This document shows positions 58,001 through 63,228 of a stretch of 64,000 nucleotides of DNA, piece by piece. Both the position numbers and the translations under genes were made by a program. Positions within the stretch are counted from its first letter, which is position 1. Each line of letters opens with the position of its first letter. The stretch is from CAVVSQ01 sp963848825 (GTDB taxonomy: Bacteria; Planctomycetota; Planctomycetia; Gemmatales; Gemmataceae), in contig CAWKFA010000014.1 of the NCBI GenBank assembly GCA_963848825.1, positions 62,001-126,000 of the forward strand, read 5' to 3'. The notes beneath the pieces are model-generated. The model saw only the letters and a list, made by a program, of their open reading frames with translations, made no database searches and had not been told where the DNA came from.

Positions 58001-58544
58001 AAGCACCGACGCGGCACGCCGGACCAACCAGCCCGTATTGGTCGATGCCCTGGTCAAAAATGATTCCCTGGGGACGGCCGAAGCCCCTGTCATTACCGAC
58101 TTCGAGGAAGGCGAGAAAGTCCACGGTATTTCAGCCAGCCTGTTGGCCAACCGGTCCTTGGGGTTCCCAACGAATGTCGTCTCACCACCTGGGGGCCAAA
58201 CATTCCTCATCGGCAACCTGCCGTTGCTCAACACCCTACTCTATTGGAATAGCCCAGCACAGCTAATGGCAGAACAGGTGTTCCTGACCCTGGCCCGTAG
58301 CACGATCGCTCCCGCCTACTTCGATTTGGCAAGGGAGTCGCTCAGCAACATTATTTGGAATGAGGCATCTGACCCGGATTGGCTAAATGCCTCAAACCAG
58401 CCCCAGGCAGTTGGCAGGGAGATTGATACCTTCGCCGGGCCGTTGGAACAAGCATTCAATCGCCAAGAACCTTTACATGTTTCTGCAGTGGACAAGGCTT
58501 TTGCAGACCCGGCAAACAACAGGGACGAATTCGGCGACGATTGA
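45817..58544 (+). CDS. Giant surface protein 3, about 4,250 aa once repaired
   Basis: One gene spans eleven frames. Most breaks are repaired by one extra C or G in a short run (CCC 45994, CC 46050, CCCCC 46505, CC 47240, GG 52640, CC 53089, GG 53991, GGGG 54236) or by a T at 49174; the break at 55609 needs one T removed. The leader MSNAIWRRCLSHFF, a basic stretch and VEELEPRV form the LExR export signature. The body is a chain of YDG and group-3 Ig-like domains, interrupted by four 7-bladed NHL-type propellers' worth of blades and one PQQ-like propeller. The C-terminal third has filamin/Ig-like domains, cohesin, dockerin, cohesin, and a tail ending VSAVDKAFADP. Confidence 0.8.
46169..46522 (+). 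CDS. Giant 3, segment 2: Ig-like domain and first half of a YDG
   Basis: The frame is already correct from about 46052 (ASVPTLGSVDFQDASANLHLG). It completes the Ig-like domain, begins a YDG domain (ASSKTYDSMTNATF) and then enters propeller blade 1. It stops because the C run at 46505-46509 is one short. Confidence 0.65.
   Translation: MITSANQLQVIQANGGIHTITATYSGGPNFAVSAGTLAGGLGVSPAPLTIAAIASSKTYDSMTNATFSLPTTPSATLTGYDLLDARNIIVDAAGNLFAAIGNTIIRYAPGTPPPAPL
46546..47061 (+). CDS. Giant 3, segment 3: propeller blades 2-5
   Basis: Four NHL-type blades are present (VFDSSGNLYVGDQG, ACDGSGNLYVASFY, AVDGSGNIYVANTG, TIDGNDQLYVANYG). The frame breaks at about 47048. Confidence 0.65.
   Translation: MVFDSSGNLYVGDQGSDSISTFLPGAITPSVTFDIGNQPSALACDGSGNLYVASFYSTQVAKYARSATTATAYLSGVNGPDAMAVDGSGNIYVANTGNNTVSLIKPGANSASTFSTGFSDPVAMTIDGNDQLYVANYGNGTVTRIPLDATGTGGTLTGLAFPDAVACDQRR
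47045..47254 (+). CDS. Giant 3, segment 4: propeller blades 6-7
   Basis: Two blades (SAGNVFVTNYY, DSHGDIFAADDY) end at CC 47240-47241, where one more C restores GTTAPSLTLAGLSEPDAL. Confidence 0.6.
   Translation: MISAGNVFVTNYYQSTVAKFASGATTASTLISGFIHPDLLVSDSHGDIFAADDYAVRRYSPGTTAPASH
47401..49215 (+). CDS. Giant 3, segment 5: blades 8-14, YDG, Ig-like, YDG
   Basis: The frame is correct from about 47242. Blades 8-14 end at VSRFALPAP. The second half of the split YDG domain then resumes (VASGLVGNDTIRGVAETYSN), followed by another YDG, an Ig-like group 3 domain (48540-48890) and a YDG that breaks into the second propeller after KTLSVYTG. It ends where TT at 49174 should be TTT. Confidence 0.7.
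   Translation: MAFDAAGNLYVANQSGNNAHDTVSEFAPGATSPTAILTGLNGPDALAFDGSGNLYVANSYGTTVSMFMPGAISPSAVLTGLSSPHAVAVDRTGNVYVANGNVVSRFAPGATSPSVTLTGLDFPQALAFDGYGNLFVANGNNGSSVSIFAPGATVASTTLVGLTNPAALVFDWHGNLYVTNMNGSTLSIFAPGATTASNTLTGLNNPLALAIDGDGNVYVSNYFINTVSRFALPAPVASGLVGNDTIRGVAETYSNANVGTGKVLSVSAYVVGDGNGGKNYAVTTVANVTGSILAAPLTITATSNTKNFDGTTMAAAIPMVAGLQGVDNVTGLSESYDNASPGLGKTQTVNPGFTVHDGNGGLNYVVGMVADATGVVIGTGVATTTTVNAAVAGSGVATVTYGTPLTISATVSANSGTMAPTLGSVDFKDTSENIDLGVIGTSTIVGTSAIYTLVTTATAFRVLTLNAGLHTISATYFPGTGFNASSASLSGGLIVDPAPLTIAPTANTKTYDKDLTAASIPTATALFGTDTVTGLVESYSSAVAGSGKTLSVYTGTSTVAWYTGLPFADALAVDPSGNLYVAELGASIVSKLRQAPRPRGPISC
49075..49930 (+). other. Seven-bladed NHL-type propeller inserted in a YDG domain
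   Basis: Seven blades, from AVDPSGNLYVAELG to AFDGAGNLYVANRD, lie between KTLSVYTG and YAINDGNSGKNYTV of one YDG domain. Confidence 0.8.
49080..52670 (+). CDS. Giant 3, segment 6: second propeller, YDGs, PQQ-like propeller
   Basis: The true frame begins near 49175. Six further blades complete a seven-bladed propeller, after which the split YDG closes (TYAINDGNSGKNYTVTIA). More YDG domains follow. A PQQ-like propeller (50760-51970; WSQFQGNAVHTGYVPG, NVVALNEASGGLAWSY, MQAYNGTTGATLWNAN, LYILDEATGSQLAQL) sits between YALTPTGPA and LLGNITPRAL. Three more YDG domains come after it. The frame breaks at GG 52640. Confidence 0.75.
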   Translation: MVHWTPICGCPRRRPQWQSLRRGIRRLHSIEVAPGSTTARANFLLEAATALALDASGNLYVASSTKNTVSKFAPGATAPSLVLSGLNNPIAMAFDKHGNLFVANEGVSPNYGTTVTEFFPAHTSPSVTLTGLDFPQALAFDGSGNLYVANLINDSVSVFAPGATTPTSTLTVNAPRAVAVDGSGNVFVSSDTNIVSEFAPGATTASAILTGVNRPWALAFDSRGNLYAANYAANSVSEFAPGATTPTSTIVTGQNGPAALAFDGAGNLYVANRDGNSVSEFGPTYAINDGNSGKNYTVTIATSTTGIINKAPLTIRATGNVKVYDSTTTASAAPVVSGLLGSDTATGLLEVYGDKNAGLSKTLSVSAYTVSDGNSGNNYVVTTVSTTTGVINRAGLTIAAVTNTKPYDSTTSAAATPIVSGLLGADRTSAVAEAYPSVSAGSSLMLSVSAYTINDGNGGNNYSVSTIVDGTGMITPALLSVSGVTVNNKVYDGTTTATLNTANAALLGLIGNDIVTLNTGSALGTFASKDVGNNIPVVVSGLSLGGPQANDYALTPTGPAFGSWSQFQGNAVHTGYVPGTYTLPSASSLWTVTAASVGDSTLSPSVAADGTNVYLTGYMGPYNPFASFPVYNVVALNEASGGLAWSYAHAANSVLGASPPSVLGNTVYAQFDGITGATDPSVTPYIIGLNSSNGQQLFATSYSAEVGGPNQPTIQGNAVFGWAGYYGGMQAYNGTTGATLWNANLPPQDQLIPAADSKDVYVYLGANGTNPGPSIGTLYARNEFSGTTDYTIQNGLDSVGGQQNYNQNVVLGGQNDALATAKQSNTGVYVVSYNLGTRNVAWRDLFSTLYGVSVYYTSTGAMAATGGKIYVSAGENLYILDEATGSQLAQLGVGSLQVFDKNVVVTDNLIFISSSTNTYAFDRRALNQVWSVNFGGMLAVDNQTLFISSGTTIEAFAMPAGVPLLGNITPRALAITANTATKTYDSTTSVAATPTVAGLVGSDTVTGLVEAYADGNAGASKTLSVTGFHVADGNSGLDYTVTTFSDTTGVIIKASLTFSAATKTKVYDANTGAAAMPTVSGLKGADTAASLAEVYSDSNVGSAKTLMVSVYVINDGNSGNNYLVTTLNNTTGVINAAPLTINALTNTKVFDNTPAAAAVPMVSGLLGNDSVTGLSEAYDTAAVGTGKASPSTLVTP
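50760..51975 (+). other. PQQ-like propeller inserted at a YDG end
   Basis: About 400 residues of PQQ_2-type repeats (LNEASGGLAWSY, YNGTTGATLWNA, LDEATGSQLAQL) split YALTPTGPA from LLGNITPRALAI. Confidence 0.7.
52700..53173 (+). CDS. Giant 3, segment 7: Ig-like group 3 domain
   Basis: After the end of a YDG (GYTINDGNGGNNYAV), one Ig-like domain runs VTYGSQVTLTADVTP to GVHLVSATYFSGIGF. The frame is lost at CC 53089-53090. Confidence 0.65.
   Translation: MARHANTGVITGVGTGTTTALSVTLGGSAVTSVTYGSQVTLTADVTPAAGNTAPTAGYVDFQDGTTDLGSIFTEMPFGGSAIFTLVTTINQLQVIQANGGVHLVSATYFSGIGFSDSSGIFAGGLAVTPGRFSSLPPPILRTTTLARLPLQRLRFPV
53170..54141 (+). CDS. Giant 3, segment 8: YDG domains and start of third propeller
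   Basis: The correct frame starts near 53091 (PLLIVAATNTKNYDAGT). Three YDG domains follow; the third is interrupted after TLSVYTG by blades 1-2 of the third propeller. The frame breaks at GG 53991. Confidence 0.65.
   Translation: MKGNDSVTGLVEAYADKNAGSAKTISVAAYTVGDNNNGNDYTVTTIASITGVINQASLTLTPTTITKVYDSKTGAAATPTISGIKGTDTATGLTEIYADANVGTGKILSIAAYTINDGNGGNNYSITLRTNSNGRITPASLTIAAVANLKIYDSSTSAAAVPTVSGLIGKDTVTNLTEVYGSANAGTQTLSVYTGPALSATLTGISDPQAMAIDAAGNLYVATYPNSVSRFAPGATTPNATLTGVNNPTALAIDGNGTLYVANFNSNTVSKYAPAPSLLALRSRESTVRRPWSSTAVAIFMSPMQGLFPSANSRLTPLHPAPH
53755..54640 (+). other. Third seven-bladed propeller inserted in a YDG domain
   Basis: Seven blades, from AIDAAGNLYVATYP to IFDGGGNLYVANTN, lie between TLSVYTG and YTVVDGNGGSNYSV, the same YDG loop used by the second propeller. 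Confidence 0.8.
54042..54398 (+). CDS. Giant 3, segment 9: third propeller blades 3-4
   Basis: Blades VFDGSGNLYVSNAG and AFDTSGNLYVADIG are present. The GGGG at 54236-54239 is one short; residues after it are out of frame. Confidence 0.6.
   Translation: MVFDGSGNLYVSNAGSFSVSKFAPNAITPSATLTGLQNPRGMAFDTSGNLYVADIGLYSVLKFAPGRLPLSPQSPSPALVPQPPWHLTAAAISSLAGRTDQSQCLLQAPQPPMLRLWE
54293..55627 (+). CDS. Giant 3, segment 10: blades 5-7 and YDG domains
   Basis: Blades 5-7 close the third propeller. The split YDG resumes (IYTVVDGNGGSNYSVTQ), followed by four more YDG domains (TKNYDRSTTAA, TKIYDSTTTVG, TKTYDSTTSTF, TKIYDATTASA). An extra T at 55609 ends it. Confidence 0.7.
   Translation: MAFDSSGNLFVGGSNGPVTMFAPGTATPNATLMGVSSSALAFDASGNLYVANYTGNGHIGSVNIYTPGATTPRASLSGVNGPGALIFDGGGNLYVANTNNGSYSVSRFSPVNLNLIYTVVDGNGGSNYSVTQLVGKSGAINKASLTIMAIPSTKNYDRSTTAAAKPIGAGLVGADTVTGQREVYSDRNAGASKTLSVSAYTVNDSNNGNNYTVTTVASTTGLINKAALTIQAATNTKIYDSTTTVGATPFVSGLFGTDSASGLVERYADQNVGTGKTVSVSGYTINDGDGGNNYTVTTISNTTGVINKATLVITAITNTKTYDSTTSTFAAPIVSGLKGNDAVVNLAEVFTASNTGLGKTLSISAYTINDGNNGNNYTVTTVNNTTGVISKAPLTIAALADTKIYDATTASAAVPNVTGLVGSDTVTGLAEVYAGPGVGFEQDA
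55578..58544 (+). CDS. Giant 3, segment 11: cohesin-dockerin C terminus
   Basis: Order: end of the last YDG; two filamin/Big1-like domains with DSYGNPVSSYSG and DSYGNVATGYTG (55740-56330); an Ig-like domain with FTATFNKPIL; cohesin-like domain 1 (56800-57190, FTLNYNASLLNISG); dockerin (57205-57400); cohesin-like domain 2 (57540-57960, LALTYDPSIVSVASG). A 180-residue tail follows, with LLYWNSPAQLMAEQVFLTLA and a final VSAVDKAFADPANNRDEF. The end resembles the VLDRVFAEP motif of giant 1. Confidence 0.8.
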   Translation: MPRSMPVLAWGSSRTLSISAYTLNDGNSGNNYAVTTLNNTSGVINPGPFSKYVDTFVGGNTVVAGNSFIFTVQATDSYGNPVSSYSGPSAVTTTLSQSDPLSDFPVAGTLFGSGFGLGLGTLMNAGTYTLTTAGGPFFGTSAPVTVTAASASYFNVAAPATATAGISVSVTVTAHDSYGNVATGYTGTVMLTSTDPSASLGSSYAFTTGAGQDNGVHTFSVTLNTSGSQKIIVTDTTALSPSIFGVSNTMLVNGLNIAAFTPTPTGFTATFNKPILPANLRLYGSANAVADVTMTGAGLGAIHGSLMIDPTNKIVTFKTTSAYLELLNSLHGSNDSVVLPDGTYTVTLRSGTGTSGFVDALGASLDGANNGGHGNFTTTFTTHYQANKTPVLGIPDFARGPDRNTPIEVPNNGAAGIPITLYNAANVTDVTFTLNYNASLLNISGTVFGASSDASDPAATLTLVSNAGGVATFHYADANPQSATPTNPLVLGDIMAVVPSGTGAPALGLYQVKEQLQLGSIIINQGAVTDAAAANGVHVNAYFGDVNGDKVINGLDKLAANTIATGGGTGFSAYAQLDPALIGDVAGDISVDAGDVSTLDAYVAQLAPGQIPMPPTQLPLNNPNYVNPNTIHSPNAADPTLSLSQTHVPRTADSSSIVNVAVMIDDPHPGGSTGLSQSTLALTYDPSIVSVASGDITLGSVPTQGTGWHISSVVDQTTGQIGIQLYSATPITATQAGSLINITFHVASSVTVQATAVQLVNAATPYGQWFGTGLADSQGGLILGPGIDQLLLPTGFVPVSAATSNSPVSTDAARRTNQPVLVDALVKNDSLGTAEAPVITDFEEGEKVHGISASLLANRSLGFPTNVVSPPGGQTFLIGNLPLLNTLLYWNSPAQLMAEQVFLTLARSTIAPAYFDLARESLSNIIWNEASDPDWLNASNQPQAVGREIDTFAGPLEQAFNRQEPLHVSAVDKAFADPANNRDEFGDD
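57205..57400 (+). other. Type I dockerin-like module
   Basis: Two calcium loops, DVNGDKVINGLD and DVAGDISVDAGD, follow the DxNxDxxxxxxD pattern. Each precedes a short helix (KLAANTIA; VSTLDAYVAQL). The second loop has Ala at the third ligand position. The spacing is longer than in clostridial dockerins because of a GGGTGFSAYAQLDP insert. Confidence 0.7.
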
Positions 58545-58659
58545 CGAAACAAGGTCTTGTAGAAAATCGATGACGAAATTGACGTACTTGTCCACGCAGC
58601 GATCACTAATTCGGCTTCCCTGAGCGGGCATCCGTGCGCCGGCGCTCGGCAGCACAACG

Positions 58660-59542
58660 TCACGTCACCCTCGTGCCGCGCCCCTCGCGCCTGCGTAATC
58701 CAAACCAAACCAGAACTGCTACCGACAGAATGACGAGCAAGCCAACAAGCAACCCGGCGGCCAGCCAACCTCGAGGTCGCGACGCTTGAGCTGCGGCGAG
58801 TGCTTCTGACATTTTAGCTAACTCCGGCAAGGCTTCGGCTTGGATACGCAGGTCAAGCCAGCGGAAATCCAGGGCGCAGCTTTTGTTGCCCGGTTACGCC
58901 TTGCAGCACCACGCGATTAAGGTCCGAGCTGCCGAATTCCAGGTGCTGAATCTCCCGGAACTGTTCCGATTGGACGCCCTCGGCAACCAGGTATCGCAGA
59001 GTATCTCCGGTGCGTTTGAAGCGCATGCGACCTTCCTTGGCGGCCAAGGGAAGCTGGCCGATGGCGGAGCCGTCATGCTCGGCGACCCATACTTCCCGGT
59101 TGGGAGCCCGGACAACCCGGCCCACCCGTGCCGTCGTGACTTTTGAACCGGCCTGGTTAATTTGGATGGTGGCGCCGACACCAAACCCGCCTGTGGGCGC
59201 CTCGACTCTGAGAATCTGGTAAGCCGCGGTAATTTCGAAGTCACCCTTGACCGGCGTTAGGAAGCCCAGCTCAACGGCGTTCACATGCCCGCGCTCCGCT
59301 GGCATCGCCAAGAGTAAGCCCTCCGGTTCGGCTCGCATCCAGCGGTTGCGGATGGTAAACAGCGGCGGCGGCGAGCGGCCATCTCGAAAGTCAAAATAAA
59401 AAGCATCGCGCAAGTCTTTATTCTTGCCCAGCGCCCCGGGATCGATGGTGGGGGCCGTTTTTTCGGCAGGGGATGATTCCTGGGCTGATAGATTCACAGC
59501 GGTTGCCAGCGTGGCAAATGCAAGAAGAAAGGAGAGGCGCAT
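58660..59542 (-). CDS. Membrane-anchored DUF1583-like protein (frameshifted)
   Basis: The open frame 58853-59554 holds a signal peptide (MRLSFLLAFATLATAVNLSA) and a DUF1583-like domain (KGDFEITAAYQILRV; LEFGSSDLNRVVLQG). It then ends abruptly. In another frame the sequence continues as LDFRWLDLRIQAEALPEL, matching VRVLDLRVRA of the 5995-6969 protein. A membrane segment (WLAAGLLVGLLVILSVAVLV) and a basic end (FGLRRREGRG) follow, stopping at 58660. Two single G losses near 58880 would explain it. It lies 40 nt after the metallopeptidase-like gene, probably in the same operon. Function unknown. Confidence 0.65.
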
Positions 59543-59582
59543 GAGATACCCCAATGCTAACCCGAAAGGTCCTGGCGGCCCC

Positions 59583-61697
59583 TCAAGCCAGGCGAGCGAC
59601 GATTTCCTTGGCGATCTCCGGTCCCGCCAGATGTGCGTGTGCCTCGATGGGTTGGGCCAAATGAGCGGCCTTCTGAAAGGCGTTGTTCTGTCCGATAGTT
59701 ACGTAGTTAGTGGGCCAGGGGATTATGTTCATTCTGAACAACTCGACCTGGGCCTGGATCGCTGGATCGACTGGGTCGATGAGGCCATCCACAAGCTGGT
59801 ATTGGTAATAATGGCTGTTCTCATGAGCAATGAGGTCGAGGGCCTGCTCAAAATCGTTGGCGGAACTGCAAGGGTTGATATTGACGATGATTTCTTTGGT
59901 ATCATTTCTCAATTCGCCATTTTTTCTGTGCTGCTCATCGCCGCCCAGGTCAACCAGCTTGATTACTGGGAACGGATTAAATCCGAAGGCCTCGCATTGC
60001 GCGTTCGCCAAGCTTTGTAGGACCTCCTTTTTTTCGTCCCAACTGATCGTCCCCCACTCGGCGCGGGCTTTTTTCAACTTGTCCTTGGGGATTTTTTCAA
60101 ACAGTTTCGTGTACAATTCTTCGCGCTTTTTGCGCTCGAATTCCAGGAACTTCTCATCGAGACGCATGTTTTTGAGAACTTTGGCGTTCAGGTCCGGGAG
60201 CTTATTGTTGTTCGGGTCCTGGCGAAACAACTTCAGCAGCTCAATCTGCTCGGCAGGGGGCAACGACTGGATTTCCCACTCTTCTTTCCCGGTGATAAAA
60301 CCTTTGGCACCGTCCGGGGTCGACATCTTTTTGACTTCGTCCGTGAGCTTGTCGACATGCGTTTTAAGGGCCTCTGTCAACTTCGCTTCAAGCGCGGGGA
60401 GCAATGTCGTCGCACACGTTTGAATGTCGGGCGCGTCCTTCTGCCATTCCTTGAGGAAATTGTCGAGGGCCTGGAGGAAGTCAAGTTGGGCTTTATCCGG
60501 CGACTTGCCGATACTCGCCTGGACGCCTTTTATTTGCGCTTCGATCTTTTGGTAGCGCGCATAGAGCGCCTTCGATTCGGCAGTGGCTTGCGTGTTCGCC
60601 TCGACGATTTTTGTCGCCGTCGCGACGACCTGCTGGGCGTTTCCTAAAGCTTTATCAAAGCCCGCCGCCATTCCCGCCTGGTCCATTTGCTTGTACCAGT
60701 TCTCCATCTCAATCTTTAGTTTGGCAATCCCATCCGTGACTTCTTGCACGGAGTTGGCCTGGTCCCGCGCGGCTGTTACCTTGGGCAAATAGCGAAGAAA
60801 CTCGATGAGCCAGTCTTTGTTCTTCTGCAGGTTCAGCAAGGCTTCGGCTTTTTCGAACAGCGTCGTGCGCGCATCATCCAGTGACGTCACACTTGACGGG
60901 TTATTCAGGCGGCTGAGCGCTTCCTTAAACGCGACAGCCTCCTGGCCATCAACTGGCGGCAGTGTGGCCGCCCTTTTGGCCGCACTAATGATTCCGTCGC
61001 CCGTTTTCATTGCCAAGTTATGACGATTGCTCGAGGCCATTTTGTCGTAAAGCGCATTGACTTCCGGCTTCAATTTCGCAAGCGTGTCACAGGCAAACTG
61101 GTAATCCTCCCGATCTTTCACGGCGTCTTGGATATCGTAAAACGTGTTGTTCAGACGCATCATAAGCTTGTCATCCGCAATGCCATTCTTTATGAGCTCG
61201 CCTCTTGTATTTGTGATCTCGACGACTTTTTCCTTGATGGAGAGATTGTCCTCATACATGGCCGCCCAGCGTTTGCGGTCGGGGTTGGTGGTATAGCTAT
61301 TATGCAGGGCGGCAACTTTGTTCTCGAGGTTGCTGACACTGACGGCCGCCTTTTTGAGGTCTTTGTCATTCGCCAATTTCAATTCATAACGCAAACTCGG
61401 GACCTCGGTGCCACCCATACTTTGGATGGCATCGATCTTCTCCTTGACGGCCTGGAGCCGTGTGTTTAGCGCGATCTGCTCCTGGCTCAGCTGAGGCTTT
61501 CTGACCTCCGTCTCGGTAATCGTCACTTCGAGTGGCTCCTTTAGGTCCTGAACCACAGTCTCAGTCTCGGTCATCGTGACCTCGAGCTGCTCCTTTAAGT
61601 TCTGAACCACTGTCTGCGATTCCGTGGTCGTCATCTCTGGAAGTACTTCGACGAGGTTGGATTCCTCCATAACGATCGTGTAGGCGTTCTTCGGCAT
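59583..61697 (-). CDS. Coiled-coil protein with C-terminal HExxH metallopeptidase motif
   Basis: The 704-aa protein has no signal peptide or membrane segment. Residues 20-70 contain a repeated TETETVVQDLKEPLEVT-type motif. Residues 70-480 are predicted helical and coiled, rich in Lys, Glu, Ala and Gln. The last 150 residues hold AHENSHYYQYQ (HENSH at 625-629) and, 56 residues after the motif, PIEAHAH with a Glu (685) placed like the third zinc ligand of gluzincin or DUF4157-type peptidases. GGAGAG precedes the ATG. It follows the 61741-62991 gene by 43 nt. A toxin-like or cytoplasmic protease role is possible; I do not recognise the family. Confidence 0.7.
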   Translation of the reverse strand: MPKNAYTIVMEESNLVEVLPEMTTTESQTVVQNLKEQLEVTMTETETVVQDLKEPLEVTITETEVRKPQLSQEQIALNTRLQAVKEKIDAIQSMGGTEVPSLRYELKLANDKDLKKAAVSVSNLENKVAALHNSYTTNPDRKRWAAMYEDNLSIKEKVVEITNTRGELIKNGIADDKLMMRLNNTFYDIQDAVKDREDYQFACDTLAKLKPEVNALYDKMASSNRHNLAMKTGDGIISAAKRAATLPPVDGQEAVAFKEALSRLNNPSSVTSLDDARTTLFEKAEALLNLQKNKDWLIEFLRYLPKVTAARDQANSVQEVTDGIAKLKIEMENWYKQMDQAGMAAGFDKALGNAQQVVATATKIVEANTQATAESKALYARYQKIEAQIKGVQASIGKSPDKAQLDFLQALDNFLKEWQKDAPDIQTCATTLLPALEAKLTEALKTHVDKLTDEVKKMSTPDGAKGFITGKEEWEIQSLPPAEQIELLKLFRQDPNNNKLPDLNAKVLKNMRLDEKFLEFERKKREELYTKLFEKIPKDKLKKARAEWGTISWDEKKEVLQSLANAQCEAFGFNPFPVIKLVDLGGDEQHRKNGELRNDTKEIIVNINPCSSANDFEQALDLIAHENSHYYQYQLVDGLIDPVDPAIQAQVELFRMNIIPWPTNYVTIGQNNAFQKAAHLAQPIEAHAHLAGPEIAKEIVARLA

Positions 61698-61740
61698 CGT
61701 TCTCTCCTGTCGTGGGGTCGGCGGGCGGGTGGAGCGGCGG

Positions 61741-62991
61741 TTAAGCGGTCAGTTTGATTGCGTTATCGCGCAACACTTTCAGCAGAGGGGTCTTCAGGTC
61801 AAAGGCCAGCTTACAAACGGAGGCGACCACATCATCGTCTGCCAGGTACTTCTCCATCACGGTTGCCTGCTCCAGGGTTGCCACCTGGCCACCCAACTGG
61901 GCGATGACTGCCTTCAGTTCCAGTTCGGCTTCGCCGGCCAGCCGATGCTTGGTGGCCAGAACGTTTTTGATCTGCTTCCGCAAATTGGCCACGGCGACGT
62001 CGCGTGCCACTTCCCAGCGGGCCGTAAAGGCCGCCAGGGCTTCGCTTACTTTGGGCGCTTCGTTCAGCAACTTTTCGAGCCTGTCAAGAACGACCAGCGC
62101 TTTCGTGAAATCCCCGTCGCTGCCCAGGTCCTGGGCGCTCATGAACATGTTCAGCCATTTGGCCTCCTTCGCCCTGGTCTTGTGAGCTTTCATGACCGTC
62201 GGTTCGAGCGCGATCACGCGGCGTTCCCATTCCGCCGCCAGCGCGGCGTCATTGGCAGGCGCTTGCGACGCAGGTGAAGCGACCGGCTCCGGTGGCGCGG
62301 CAACGCCGGCAGCGCTCGCGGCTGTTGGGGCGGCGGTTGGCTTGGCGAGGAGCCGTTCGAGTTCGTCGAGCGCCGTGTGGGCTCCCGCGAAATCCTTGTT
62401 CTTGATCAGCCCGTTGACCGATACAAACAGCGTTTGCACGCGCGCCTTGTCAGGCCCGGCCAGCGCCGTCTTGATGTTCGCAGACTGGCCGTTGAGCCGT
62501 TTGATCACGTCGGCGCCATCCGGCGCGGTCGGAAGTGCCGATTGAGGCGAGGGGGGCGCCGCGGACGGTGACGCGGGCGTTGCCGTGGGAGGTGGCGCGG
62601 GCGGCGGCGGCACTGCTGCCGTTGGGCTACTCACTTCGGCCGGCACTTCCGCTTGGCCTTCTTCGGCCGCCAGGTCCGCGGCGAAGCGGTATTCCACGTC
62701 GAGTGTCAATCCCGCGTCCTGCTTGATAATCTTTTTGGTCAGGGCGTTGAGAGCGGCCGGAACCTCCTTGCCCACGTGAAAGATCATCTTCGCTTCCTCT
62801 GCCTGGCAGCGGCCCTTGTAGATGGTCCCACCGCCACACGCCTTCTTGGCCGTGTCAGCGTCTTTCGCGTTGATCTTCTTCTTGTCGACCAATAGTTTGC
62901 CTTCGTTCCCTTTGGCAACGAAGGTAAAAAACATCGGATTCGTCTTCGCATGTTTCAGGGAGTCGGCAAGCTTGGCATCGACACCAGCCAT
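61741..62991 (-). CDS. Helical-repeat protein with Pro/Ala linker
   Basis: In this 416-aa protein, residues 1-105 form a compact domain (NPMFFTFVAKGNEGKLLVDKK; AKMIFHVGKEVPAALNALTKK) seen, as I recall, in planctomycete and deltaproteobacterial proteins of unknown role. A Pro/Ala/Ser linker (about 118-160) follows. Two helical units then end in DFAGAHTALDELERLLAK and DFTKALVVLDRLEKLLNE, about 100 residues apart. No signal peptide. GGAG lies upstream of the ATG. It is the first gene of the likely operon with the HExxH protein and may be its partner or carrier; that is inference. Confidence 0.6.
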   Translation of the reverse strand: MAGVDAKLADSLKHAKTNPMFFTFVAKGNEGKLLVDKKKINAKDADTAKKACGGGTIYKGRCQAEEAKMIFHVGKEVPAALNALTKKIIKQDAGLTLDVEYRFAADLAAEEGQAEVPAEVSSPTAAVPPPPAPPPTATPASPSAAPPSPQSALPTAPDGADVIKRLNGQSANIKTALAGPDKARVQTLFVSVNGLIKNKDFAGAHTALDELERLLAKPTAAPTAASAAGVAAPPEPVASPASQAPANDAALAAEWERRVIALEPTVMKAHKTRAKEAKWLNMFMSAQDLGSDGDFTKALVVLDRLEKLLNEAPKVSEALAAFTARWEVARDVAVANLRKQIKNVLATKHRLAGEAELELKAVIAQLGGQVATLEQATVMEKYLADDDVVASVCKLAFDLKTPLLKVLRDNAIKLTA

Positions 62992-63228
62992 GGGTTATCT
63001 CCGAAGGGGTCGCGGATTTGTCAAGGTTTGGGATAGAAAGGTGAAGGCGAGTTTTCCAGCCATCAAACAAAAAAGCTAATCAGGGCGAGGTGCGAACGGA
63101 TTGCATGACACAAGTCTCCTCCGTCGAGCAGCAGGCAGCCAACGATCGTTGTGCGGAATTCGAAAACCGTGCCGAAGCCATAAGGAAGCCAGAGCTTCGC
63201 CAACAGGACCTCGGGGTGAGACTTGAGT

